Source: Streptomyces sp. Ru73 (GTDB lineage: Bacteria; Actinomycetota; Actinomycetes; Streptomycetales; Streptomycetaceae). From it: 64,000 nt of DNA. A model generated the notes under the pieces. The model was not told the DNA's origin and did no database searches. It saw only the letters and a program-made list of their open reading frames with translations. This document shows, one piece after another, positions 27,478 through 35,443 of the stretch; the stretch's first letter is position 1, and every line of letters begins with the position of its first letter. A program made the translations under genes and the position numbers. Location: assembly GCF_002920575.1 (NCBI RefSeq), contig NZ_PQSQ01000025.1, positions 1 through 64,000 on the forward strand, written 5' to 3'.

Positions 27478-27929
27478 CCGGGATTCCTCCAGACCCGCGC
27501 AGCACGCGGGCGAGGTACGGGGGAGGGGAGAGGGAAAAGAGGGCGCTGGATGCCGGCGCGGAGTGCCGGCCGGGAGTTGGGGGAGCTCGTACGTAAGCGC
27601 CAAGTGTCTTAGGGCTTAAGTTCTACCGACTCAAGGGGTGTGGAAGTCAAGGCCCCGACGCCGCGAAATTTTTCCGCGGCAACCCTTGCGGCCAAATACT
27701 TAAGCACTTAGATTTCTGGCGCTGAGAGAAACCGCAGCGCCGGCAGAACCGGAACCCCGCCCCGGCGCCCCGCCCGCACCCCGACGGCCCCGCGCCTCTC
27801 CACCGGCCCCACGCCGCCCGCTACGCCACACCACTTCACTCCGCGAACGCGCCGACACCACCCACCACCGGCCACCCCGGCCGACCCACCGGCCGAACCC
27901 GCGAACCCACCGATGTCCGGGAAGCACCC
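27478..27929. promoter_or_regulatory. Divergent control region of the catabolic cluster
   Basis: There is no credible gene here. It contains an AT-rich patch unusual for this chromosome (27600-27715) with two palindrome-like elements: TTAGGGCTTA at 27609-27618 (inside CTTAGGGCTTAAG) and TAAGCACTTA at 27701-27710 (inside ACTTAAGCACTTAG). Both fit TWAG-N2-CTKA, the form also seen before the MarR gene at 41371-41380. They are good candidates for MarR operators controlling both the MFS and ALDH genes. Between 27720 and 27929 the sequence is Pro/Arg-coding low complexity with nothing definable. Confidence 0.6.
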
Positions 27930-30053
27930 ATGCCTTCGATCCCGCACGACCCGCCCACGCAGACACCCTCCCGAACCCCCTCGATGACCACGCCACCGCA
28001 GAACCCGGCCACGCCGCCGCAGAGCCCGGTCACGCCGCAGAGCCCGGTCACGCCGCCGCAGAGCCCGGCGGAGGTATCACCGGTGCCGGTCGACGCCGTG
28101 CCGACGCAGGCGGGCGCTTCGTCGAGGCCGGTTGGCGTTTCGACCGCTCCGGCTGGCGTTTCGTCGAGCCCGGCTGGCGCCTCGCCGACGCCGGTGGATG
28201 TGTCGGCGGTGCCGGTGGACGTTTCGGCGGCGGCGGGGGGTGCCTCGCCGGCTGCGGGGGGTGCCTCGGCGACGGGGGATGCCTCGGCGGCGCCGGTTGA
28301 CCGCTCGCCGGCGTCGGTCCTGTCGTCGTCATCGGCTGCAGCGTCGTCGTCGGCCGCAGAGGCGTCGTCGGTCGCAGCGTCGTCGGTCCTGGCGTCGTCA
28401 TCGTCCCCTGAGCCGACATCGAACCCTGAGCCGTCATTGAACCGTGAGCCGTCCTCGGCCCCGGTGCCGTCGTCGGGCTCGGTGTCGTCGTCGGGCCCGG
28501 CGTCTCCGGAGGGGCCGGTTCGGACGGTTCCCGCCGGGGCCCCGGAAACGGCCCCGGCCACGCCCCGCCCCACGATCCCCGAGGACGAGATCCTGGTCGC
28601 GGGGGAGTGGCGCCCGGGCCGAGGCGACACGATCACCACCATCGACCCGGCCACCGGCACCCCCCTCACCACCCTCCGAGCCGCCTCGCTCGCCGACACC
28701 GAAGAAGCCGCCGAACGCGCCGCGCAGGCCGCCGCCGACCCGGCCTGGCGCGACCTGCCACCCCACCGGCGCGCCCGCCTGCTGCACCGCATCGCCGAAC
28801 TCATCGAAGACGCCGCGGACGACCTCTCCGCGCTCCAGACCGCCGACACCGGCAAGTCCCGCACCGAGACACTGGCCCTGGTACACAGCGCAGCCGGCAC
28901 CTTCCGCTACACCGCCGCCGCCCTGGAGACCGCCGAGGACACCCTCACCCCCTCCCGCGGCCCGTACGTCACCATGAGCACCCACGAACCGATCGGCGTC
29001 ATCGGCGCCATCACCCCGTGGAACTCGCCCATCGCCAGCGACGCCCAGAAACTGGCCCCGGCTCTTGCCGCGGGCAACGCCGTACTCCTCAAGCCCGCCG
29101 AGTGGACCCCGCTGGTCTCCCTCGCCCTCGGCCGCATCATCCACCGCGCCCTGAGCGAGTACGACCTGCCCACCGGTCTGCTCTCCGTACTCCCCGGCCC
29201 CGGCAGGGTGATCGGCGACGCCATCGTCCGCCACCCGGCCGTCGGCAAGGTCACCTTCACCGGCGGCACCCGCACCGGCCGCACCCTCGCCCACGCCGCC
29301 GCCGAGAAGCTGATGCCGGTCAGCCTCGAACTCGGCGGCAAGTCACCCACCGTCGTCCTGGAGGACGCCGACCTCGAACAGGCCCTCGCCGGCGTGATGT
29401 TCGGGATCTTCTCCTCCAGCGGGCAGAGCTGCATCGCCGGCTCCCGCCTCTTCATCGCCCGCCCGCTCTACGATCGCTTCCTCACCGAACTCGTCGCCCG
29501 TACCCGGAAACTCCGCATTGGACCCGGCACCGACGTCCGCACCCAGGTCGCGCCCCTGGTCCACCACAAGCACCGGGACGCCGTCGCCGCGTACGTCGAC
29601 CTCGCCCGCGAGGAAGGCGCCCGCGTCCTGTGCGGCGGCGCCGCCCCCGAAGGCGAGCAGTACCGCGACGGCGCGTACTACCTGCCCACCGTCCTGGACG
29701 GACTGCCCAACTCCGCCCGCACCTGCCAGGAAGAGATCTTCGGCCCGGTCCTGGTCGCCCTCCCCTTCGACGACGAGGACGACCTGGTCGCCCAGGCCAA
29801 CGACACGGTCTACGGACTGGCCTGCGGCCTGTGGACCAAGGACGCCGCCCGGGCCTGGCGCCTCGCCCGCCGCATCGACGCCGGAACCGTCTGGATCAAC
29901 ACGTACAAGCAGTTCAGCATCTCCACCCCCTTCGGAGGCATGAAGGACAGCGGCCTCGGCCGCGAAAAGGGCCGCGACGGCATCCGCGCCTACCAACGCC
30001 AGAAATCCCTCTACTGGAACACCTCCCCGGAACCCCTGCCTTGGGCGACCTGA
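27930..30053 (+). CDS. Aldehyde dehydrogenase with long disordered N-terminal extension
   Basis: This is an NAD(P)-dependent aldehyde dehydrogenase. Residues about 217-707 form a complete ALDH domain of normal length: FGIFSSSGQSCIAGSR with the nucleophile Cys, the general-base Glu in LELGGKSP, PWNSPI in the oxyanion/Asn loop, EEIFGPVL and FGGMKDSGLGREKG. The first 216 residues are Ser/Pro/Ala/Val-rich low complexity with repeats (PQSPVTP, PVDVSA, GGAS). They have no counterpart in ordinary ALDHs. That part (27930-28577) uses GTT and GCT codons that the catalytic part largely avoids. ATG 27930 has CGGGAAG upstream; no better internal start was found just before the domain. In this cluster it probably oxidises a ring-cleavage semialdehyde. 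Confidence 0.88.
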   Translation: MPSIPHDPPTQTPSRTPSMTTPPQNPATPPQSPVTPQSPVTPPQSPAEVSPVPVDAVPTQAGASSRPVGVSTAPAGVSSSPAGASPTPVDVSAVPVDVSAAAGGASPAAGGASATGDASAAPVDRSPASVLSSSSAAASSSAAEASSVAASSVLASSSSPEPTSNPEPSLNREPSSAPVPSSGSVSSSGPASPEGPVRTVPAGAPETAPATPRPTIPEDEILVAGEWRPGRGDTITTIDPATGTPLTTLRAASLADTEEAAERAAQAAADPAWRDLPPHRRARLLHRIAELIEDAADDLSALQTADTGKSRTETLALVHSAAGTFRYTAAALETAEDTLTPSRGPYVTMSTHEPIGVIGAITPWNSPIASDAQKLAPALAAGNAVLLKPAEWTPLVSLALGRIIHRALSEYDLPTGLLSVLPGPGRVIGDAIVRHPAVGKVTFTGGTRTGRTLAHAAAEKLMPVSLELGGKSPTVVLEDADLEQALAGVMFGIFSSSGQSCIAGSRLFIARPLYDRFLTELVARTRKLRIGPGTDVRTQVAPLVHHKHRDAVAAYVDLAREEGARVLCGGAAPEGEQYRDGAYYLPTVLDGLPNSARTCQEEIFGPVLVALPFDDEDDLVAQANDTVYGLACGLWTKDAARAWRLARRIDAGTVWINTYKQFSISTPFGGMKDSGLGREKGRDGIRAYQRQKSLYWNTSPEPLPWAT

Positions 30054-30387
30054 GGGCCTGCGGTTGAAAGGGCCGGGGGTGCTGGGTCTGGCGGCGGGGA
30101 GGTCTTCCGCCTGACGGGCTGGGGTGCTGGTGCCCTCACTTTCCCGGGGCCCCGCCCCCGCCCCCCACCCACCTCCTCCTCCACCCACCCCGCCACCACC
30201 AACCCAGCCCACCCCACCCCCGACCCCTTCCGCGCTCCCTCCCCGCGCCCACCCAACGACGCAGCCACGCCGAGAGCACGCCCCGCCGTCCAATCACCCC
30301 CGTGCCCGCCCGCCGCTTCCACCTCGTCCGCGCCCGCCCACCTCACCCACGTCCGCCCGCCGCCCCTCCGTACGACTGGAGACAGCG
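30054..30387 (+). other. Intergenic, C-rich low-complexity stretch
   Basis: These 334 bases after the ALDH stop hold no gene. From about 30150 to 30300 the top strand is almost purely pyrimidine with runs of C and ACC. No clear terminator or operator was seen. The ribosome-binding site for the next gene (TGGAGA) is at 30377-30382. Confidence 0.6.
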
Positions 30388-31347
30388 ATGCCCCGCACCC
30401 AGCACCACTCTCCGCCTCAGCCGCCCATCGCGCGCCTGCGCTCCCTGCGGTGCGTCGAACTGTTCACCCCCGCCTTCACCGAGGCCGCCGACTTCTACCA
30501 GGAGGTCTGGGGCCTGGAGACCGTCGAGGGCGACCACGGGGCACGCTGGCTGCGTGGCACCGGCGACGAGCACCACGTCCTCCAGCTGACCCGCGCCGAC
30601 CGCATCGGCCTCGGCCGGATCGCGTTCGCCGTCGCGACCCCCGCCGAGGTCGACGAGGCCGCCCGCCGCCTCCTCGCCCGCGGCATCACCACCGTCGCCG
30701 GCCCCGGCCCGCTGGACCAGGTGGGCGGTGGCTACGGCCTCCGCTTCACCGACCCCGAGCACCGGCTCATCGAGATCAGCGCGCACGTCGAGGCCGTCGC
30801 CCCCCGGGGCCGGGACGGTGCCGTCCCGGTCGGGGTCACCCATGCCGTACTGAACACCGCCGACATCGATGCCGCCGTCGCCTTCTACTGCGACGTCCTG
30901 GGGCTGCGGGTCTCGGACTGGTCGGAGCACCAGATGGCGTTCCTGCGCTGCAACGCGGACCACCACTGCATCGCCTTCAACCAGGCCGAGTGGGCCTCCC
31001 TCAACCACGTGGCGTACGAGATGAGCTCGGTCGACCACTTCATGCGCGGTCTGGGCCGACTGCGCCACCACGGCATCACGCCGCAGTGGGGCCCGGGCCG
31101 GCACGGTCCCGGCAACAACACCTTCTCCTACTTCACCGACCCTTCCGGTCTCGTCTGCGAATACACCTCCGAGGTCGCCCAGATCGTCGAGGACGCCTGG
31201 ATCGCCCGTGTCTGGCGCCGCGTCCCGGAGCTGTCGGATCTGTGGGGTACCGCGGGACCGCCCTCTCCGGAGATCCGCTCCCACATGGCCGGACAACCCG
31301 ATCCCGGCCCGCTCGCCCAGCCGGCCCCGCAGGAGATCCCCGCATGA
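30388..31347 (+). CDS. Extradiol-type VOC dioxygenase
   Basis: This 319-residue protein has two vicinal-oxygen-chelate domains (about 20-140 and 150-275), built like two-domain extradiol catechol dioxygenases such as BphC. The second domain carries a full metal triad: His in VGVTHAVLNT, His in SLNHVAYEM and Glu in LVCEYTSEV. An active Fe(II) or Mn(II) meta-cleavage enzyme is therefore likely. CDVLGLRVSDW and FSYFTDPSG are further family landmarks. ATG 30388 is preceded by TGGAGA. Its stop overlaps the next start (ATGA), so translation is coupled. In the cluster it would open the ring produced by the Rieske oxygenase. The exact catecholic substrate is not evident. Confidence 0.85.
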   Translation: MPRTQHHSPPQPPIARLRSLRCVELFTPAFTEAADFYQEVWGLETVEGDHGARWLRGTGDEHHVLQLTRADRIGLGRIAFAVATPAEVDEAARRLLARGITTVAGPGPLDQVGGGYGLRFTDPEHRLIEISAHVEAVAPRGRDGAVPVGVTHAVLNTADIDAAVAFYCDVLGLRVSDWSEHQMAFLRCNADHHCIAFNQAEWASLNHVAYEMSSVDHFMRGLGRLRHHGITPQWGPGRHGPGNNTFSYFTDPSGLVCEYTSEVAQIVEDAWIARVWRRVPELSDLWGTAGPPSPEIRSHMAGQPDPGPLAQPAPQEIPA

Positions 31348-32366
31348 CCGACCCGACCACCGCGTCGCCGACCACACCGCACGCCGCCACCGCGACCCCC
31401 GTTTCGGCCACGGCCGCAACCGTGCCGACCACCGCGACGCCGCCTCGAGCGACCACCTCCATCGAAACCGTCACCACTTCCGAATCCACCTCTGGACCCA
31501 CTTGCGGGTCCGTTTCCGCCTCCCTCACCTCTCCCTCCACTAACGTGACTCCTTCCTCACCGTCCCCTTCCTCGCCCGCTCCTCGCCGGGTCGGCCTCGT
31601 CGGCTGGGGTGCCATCGGCCGCGTCGTGGGTACCGCCCTCGCGGAGGGGGGCGTCCCCGGTGCCGAGCTGGTGTGCATCGTCGACAATCGCGTGCTCGGC
31701 GACGCGCCCGCTCCGCAGCTCTCCTTCGAGGAAGCCCTCGACAGCTGTGACCTGATCGTCGAGGCGGCCGGCCAGAGCGTCGTCCGCGAGTGGGGCGAAC
31801 GCGTCCTGGGCTCCGGTACCGACCTCCTCATCGCGTCCACCGGCGCGCTCACCGACGAGGGCCTTGCCGCTGCCCTCCTCGCCGCCGGCCCGGGACGCGT
31901 GTACTTCACCGGTGGCGCCGTCGGTGGCCTCGATCTGCTCCAGGCGGTGCGTGCCATGGGTCCGCTCACGGATGTCACCCTCACCACCACCAAGCTGCCC
32001 GGCACGCTGGAACAGCCGTGGATGAGCGAGGACTTGCTGCACCGGATGCGTACGGCGTCGGGCCCGGTCGAGGTCATGCGCGGTACCGCCCGTGACGTGC
32101 CGGTGAAGTTCCCCAAGTCCACCAACGTCGCCGCGTCCGTCGCGCTGGCCGTCGGAGATCTGGACGCCGTACGTGTCCATGTCGTCGCCGACCCGGCGGC
32201 GCAGCACACCCGCCATGTCATCGAGGCGTCCGGCAGCCACGGTGTCTACCGCTTCGAGGTGCAGCACCTCCCGGATCCCGGCAACCCCGCCACCAGCCAG
32301 GTGGTGCCGTATGCCGTACTGCGCAGCCTGGGTGCGCTGGCCGGGCGGAGGGGGCAGATCCTGTGA
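31344..32366 (+). CDS. Aspartate-dehydrogenase-like (NadX family) protein
   Basis: This 340-residue protein has an NAD(P) Rossmann motif VGLVGWGAIGRVVG from residue about 83. The L-aspartate dehydrogenase C-terminal domain follows (VKFPKSTNVAASVALA, then IEASGSHGVYRFE and NPATSQVVPYAVLRSL). True family members interconvert aspartate and iminosuccinate, releasing ammonia; others in catabolic clusters may act on different amines. The first 80 or so residues are Thr/Ser/Pro/Ala-rich low complexity, absent from the usual enzyme of about 265 residues. It overlaps the dioxygenase and hydrolase genes by 4 bases each. From memory, a similar gene neighbourhood (ALDH, aspartate dehydrogenase, IlvB-like enzyme, SDR, hydrolase, cupin) exists in Pseudomonas aeruginosa. 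Confidence 0.83.
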   Translation: MTDPTTASPTTPHAATATPVSATAATVPTTATPPRATTSIETVTTSESTSGPTCGSVSASLTSPSTNVTPSSPSPSSPAPRRVGLVGWGAIGRVVGTALAEGGVPGAELVCIVDNRVLGDAPAPQLSFEEALDSCDLIVEAAGQSVVREWGERVLGSGTDLLIASTGALTDEGLAAALLAAGPGRVYFTGGAVGGLDLLQAVRAMGPLTDVTLTTTKLPGTLEQPWMSEDLLHRMRTASGPVEVMRGTARDVPVKFPKSTNVAASVALAVGDLDAVRVHVVADPAAQHTRHVIEASGSHGVYRFEVQHLPDPGNPATSQVVPYAVLRSLGALAGRRGQIL

Positions 32367-33244
32367 CCACCTCGGCGCGCTCCGATCTCACTCCTTCCCC
32401 TTCGCCGGCTGAGGCTTCGGCCGTCGCCTCGCCGCCGGTTCCCGCGCCCTATGACCTTGCGGGCCTTCATGTGGAGGAGGCGGGTGACAGTGGTCCGCTG
32501 CTGCTGTGTCTGCATGGGATCGGTTCCTCCTCCACGGCGTTCGCACCGCAGCTCGCGACGTTGAGCCGGTATGTGCGGGTGGTGGCCTGGGACGCACCGG
32601 GGTACGGCGAGTCGGCCGATCCGGCGGGGCCGTTCACGCTCGACGACTTCGCCGACACCGCTGCCGCGCTCATCCGGCAGCGCGGTGGCCGTGCCCATGT
32701 GCTCGGGGTGTCCTGGGGCGGGGTGATCGCCTTGCGGCTCGCCGCTCGTCATCCGGAACTCGTCTCCTCTCTGGTGATCGCCGATTCCAGTGCCGGCTCG
32801 GGTACCGATCCGGCGAAGGCCGAGGCGATGCGGGCCCGCGCCGATGAGCTGGCCGAGGTCGGGGCCCGGGAGTTCGCCGAGCGGCGTGGGCCGCGTCTGG
32901 TGTCCGATGCGGCTCCGGACGCGCTCGTCGCGCGGGTGACCGACACCATGGCCCGTTCCGTGCGGTTGCCCGGATACCGCCGGGCGGCCGAGTCCATGGC
33001 CGCCACCGACCTGCGCATTGCCGACCTCGCCGCCGTCACCGCGCCCACGCTCGTGCTGTGCGGGGACCGGGACGAGGTCACCGGGATCGAAGCGAGCCAG
33101 ATGCTCACAGCAGATCTCCATTCATCCGTGTTCGTGATCGTCAAGGACGCCGGTCACCTCGCGAACCAGGAACAGCCCGAGGCCTTCGACGCGTGGGTTC
33201 TTGCCCACCTCCGCATCTCAGCAGGAATCGCCGAAGGCTTGTGA
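32363..33244 (+). CDS. Alpha/beta-fold hydrolase
   Basis: This 293-residue hydrolase has the nucleophile elbow GVSWGGVIALR (Ser), the acid in CGDRDEVTGIEA (Asp) and the base in DAGHLANQEQPEAF (His). The oxyanion motif is LCLHGIGSS. The fold matches meta-cleavage-product hydrolases and enol-lactonases. In an operon with an extradiol dioxygenase, C-C bond hydrolysis of the ring-cleavage product is the likeliest role, but esterase or lactonase activity cannot be excluded. The first 30 residues are Ser/Pro/Ala-rich. GTG 32363 overlaps the previous stop (GTGA). Confidence 0.85.
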   Translation: MTTSARSDLTPSPSPAEASAVASPPVPAPYDLAGLHVEEAGDSGPLLLCLHGIGSSSTAFAPQLATLSRYVRVVAWDAPGYGESADPAGPFTLDDFADTAAALIRQRGGRAHVLGVSWGGVIALRLAARHPELVSSLVIADSSAGSGTDPAKAEAMRARADELAEVGAREFAERRGPRLVSDAAPDALVARVTDTMARSVRLPGYRRAAESMAATDLRIADLAAVTAPTLVLCGDRDEVTGIEASQMLTADLHSSVFVIVKDAGHLANQEQPEAFDAWVLAHLRISAGIAEGL

Positions 33245-33266
33245 GGACTGTCCACAGCCCTGCCCG

Positions 33267-33279
33267 TTAGTACGACTAA
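33267..33279 (+). promoter_or_regulatory. Putative MarR-type palindrome before the cupin gene
   Basis: TTAGT-ACG-ACTAA is a perfect 5-bp inverted repeat with a 3-base spacer, 14-26 bases upstream of the cupin ATG and just after the hydrolase stop. Its left arm is the same TTAGTAC as the palindrome in the marR promoter (41371-41377). It may give the second half of the cluster its own regulated promoter. Confidence 0.5.
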
Positions 33280-33292
33280 AGGACTGATCGCC

Positions 33293-33814
33293 ATGCCCAT
33301 CACCACCACCGAGTACGACAACGGCGGCGACCTCGCCCGCTACACCGACTCCCTGATCGCCACCAAGGACTCCCGCGAGCCCGACTGGGACACCCTGGCG
33401 TTCCAGGCCAAGGCCGGTGAGCAGTACCGGCGAGCCCAGATCCGGTACATCGGCTCGGGTGCCACCGGCAACCACGAGGGCGACAACCGCATCCTGCCGT
33501 CCGGCGGCTTCACCTTCTCCAACATGCTGCTGCCGCCCGGCGCCGAGGGCCCCGAGCACACCCACCACGACGTCGAGGAAGCCTTCTTCGTGCTGGAGGG
33601 CAAGGTCAGGGTCGGTATTCACCGCGGCAAGGACGAGGTCGAGTACCGCACCCTCGGCTACCGGGACATGATCGTCGTGCCGGCGGGAGTGGCCCGCAGC
33701 CTGAAGAACGAGGGCGACACCGACGCGCTCTTCTGCGTCATCATCGGCACGCAGAAGCCGCAGATCCCCACCTACCCCGAGCACTCGCCGATGCACGGCG
33801 TCACCCGCGACTGA
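33293..33814 (+). CDS. Cupin-domain protein
   Basis: This 173-residue protein has one cupin barrel. The metal-binding first motif is GPEHTHHDVEEAFFVLEGKV (two His and a Glu) and the second is YRDMIVVPAGVARSLKNEG, where the usual second-motif histidine is not obvious. Such small cupins in catabolic operons can be dioxygenases, isomerases or binding proteins, so the reaction is open. It has normal length for a one-domain cupin. It overlaps the next gene by one base (TGATG). ATG 33293 follows AAAGGA. Confidence 0.8.
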   Translation: MPITTTEYDNGGDLARYTDSLIATKDSREPDWDTLAFQAKAGEQYRRAQIRYIGSGATGNHEGDNRILPSGGFTFSNMLLPPGAEGPEHTHHDVEEAFFVLEGKVRVGIHRGKDEVEYRTLGYRDMIVVPAGVARSLKNEGDTDALFCVIIGTQKPQIPTYPEHSPMHGVTRD

Positions 33815-34551
33815 TGCGCACCGTCGTCATCACCGGCGCCGGCCGTGGCCTGGGGGAGGCCATGGCCCGCCGGGCCGCCGCTGACGGACACCGTGTCGTC
33901 CTCGCCGAACTCGATGCCGAGCGCGGTGAGCGGGTGGCCGGCGACCTGCGTGCCGAGGGCCGGGAGGCGCACTTCGTGCCGTGCGACGTTGCCGACCCCG
34001 AGTCGGTCGACGCGATGGCGAAGCGGGTGGCCGACCTCGGGCCACTGCACGGCCTGGTCAACAACGCCGGTCTCGCCAACGGGGTGGGCGGCAAGGAGTT
34101 CCAGGACATCGACGTCGAGGCGTGGGACCGCATCATGACGGTCAACGCCCGGGGGCCCTGGCTCGTCGCCCGCGCCCTGCTGCCCCAGCTCCTCGCCGCG
34201 GGCAGCGGCCGCATCGTCAACCTGGCGTCGGACGCCGCGCTGTACGGCTCGCCGCGGCTGGCCCACTACATCGCCTCCAAGGGGGCCGTCATCGCCCTCA
34301 CCCGGGCCATGGCACGGGAGCTGGGCGACCGCGGTGTCACCGTCAACGTCGTTGCGCCCGGCATCACCGAGTGCGAGGCGACGGAGAACGTCCCCGCCGA
34401 ACGGCACGAGCTGTACCGGCTCAACCGGGCCATCTCCCGGGTGCAGCAGCCGGAGGATCTCACGGGCGTCGTGTCGTTCCTGCTCGGTGAGGAGTCCCGC
34501 TACCTCACGGGCCAAGTGATCGCCGTCAACGGCGGCTTCACCATGCACTGA
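33814..34551 (+). CDS. SDR-family oxidoreductase
   Basis: This 245-residue classical short-chain dehydrogenase/reductase has the cofactor motif TGAGRGLGEA, NNAG at the end of strand 4, the catalytic Ser in VNLASDAALYG and the Tyr/Lys pair in HYIASKGAV. The C-terminal YLTGQVIAVNGGF is also typical. It presumably oxidises or reduces an alcohol/ketone or cis-diol intermediate of the cluster. It is coupled to the cupin gene and followed by 94 bases before the next SDR. Confidence 0.88.
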   Translation: MRTVVITGAGRGLGEAMARRAAADGHRVVLAELDAERGERVAGDLRAEGREAHFVPCDVADPESVDAMAKRVADLGPLHGLVNNAGLANGVGGKEFQDIDVEAWDRIMTVNARGPWLVARALLPQLLAAGSGRIVNLASDAALYGSPRLAHYIASKGAVIALTRAMARELGDRGVTVNVVAPGITECEATENVPAERHELYRLNRAISRVQQPEDLTGVVSFLLGEESRYLTGQVIAVNGGFTMH

Positions 34552-34645
34552 TCACTCCGGCCGGGCCGGCGGGCACCGGCTCGCCCGGCGGCCCCAGCGG
34601 CTCGCGCCGGACTTCCGTACCGATCACCACACCGAAGGATTCCCC

Positions 34646-35434
34646 ATGGACCTGGGCCTCGCCGACCGCACCGTACTGGTCACCGGCGGCAGCTCGGGCG
34701 TCGGCCTGGCCACGGTCCGCGCCCTCCTCGACGAAGGCGCGCGCGTCGCCACCTGCGGCCGCGACGCCGACCGCCTGGACAAGGCAGCGGCCCGCCTCGG
34801 AGCGGACACCGACCGGCTGCTGACCGGCGTGTGCGACGTACGGGACGGGAGTGCCGTACGTGACTTCGTCGGCCGTGCCGCCGACCACTTCGGCGCCCTG
34901 GACGGCCTGGTCAACAACGCCGGCCAGTCCCGTATGAAGCGGCTCGCGGAGACCACCGAGGAGGACTGGCGCGACGAACTGGAGCTGAAGTTCGCCGGCG
35001 TACTCAACCCGCTGCACGCCGCCCTTCCTCACCTGCGCGCCTCCGACGCCGCCGGCATCGTCAACATCAACGCCGTACTCGCCAAGCAGCCCGAGACCCG
35101 TCTCATCACCACCAGCGCTGCCCGTGCCGGCATCCTCAACCTCTCCACGAGCCTGGCCAGGGAACTCGCACCCGACGGCATCCGCGTCAACTCCGTGTGC
35201 CTCGGCCTGATCGACACCGGCCAGTGGACGCGCCGGCACGCCGCCGCCGACAGCGGACTGACCTACGAGGAGTGGCAGGCCGAACTGGCCGCCGACCGCG
35301 GCATCGCCCTCGGCCGCCTCGGCCGCGCCGAGGAGGTCGCCTACGCGGTCCTCACGCTCCTCTCCCCGCGCGCCTCCTACATCACCGGAACCAGCATCGA
35401 CGTCTGCGGCGGAGTCGGCCGCGGCATCCTCTGA
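34646..35434 (+). CDS. SDR-family protein lacking the YxxxK catalytic pair
   Basis: This 262-residue Rossmann-fold protein has an intact cofactor motif TGGSSGVGLA, NNAGQS and C-terminal YITGTSIDVCGG. Where a classical SDR has Tyr-x-x-x-Lys, it reads LITTSAARAGILNL, giving Thr and Arg in the alignable positions. The preceding segment is NINAVLAKQP rather than a Ser-containing strand. Either it uses an altered mechanism or it serves a non-redox role such as a dehydratase or binding partner. ATG 34646 follows AAGGA. Ten bases separate it from the ThDP-enzyme gene, so it belongs to the operon. Confidence 0.85.
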   Translation: MDLGLADRTVLVTGGSSGVGLATVRALLDEGARVATCGRDADRLDKAAARLGADTDRLLTGVCDVRDGSAVRDFVGRAADHFGALDGLVNNAGQSRMKRLAETTEEDWRDELELKFAGVLNPLHAALPHLRASDAAGIVNINAVLAKQPETRLITTSAARAGILNLSTSLARELAPDGIRVNSVCLGLIDTGQWTRRHAAADSGLTYEEWQAELAADRGIALGRLGRAEEVAYAVLTLLSPRASYITGTSIDVCGGVGRGIL

Positions 35435-35443
35435 GGAGCCTCC

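Noticed and set aside
28000..28560. Separate small gene or intein before the ALDH domain
   Set aside because: No internal start with a ribosome-binding site, no intein splice motifs, and the frame runs directly into the ALDH domain.
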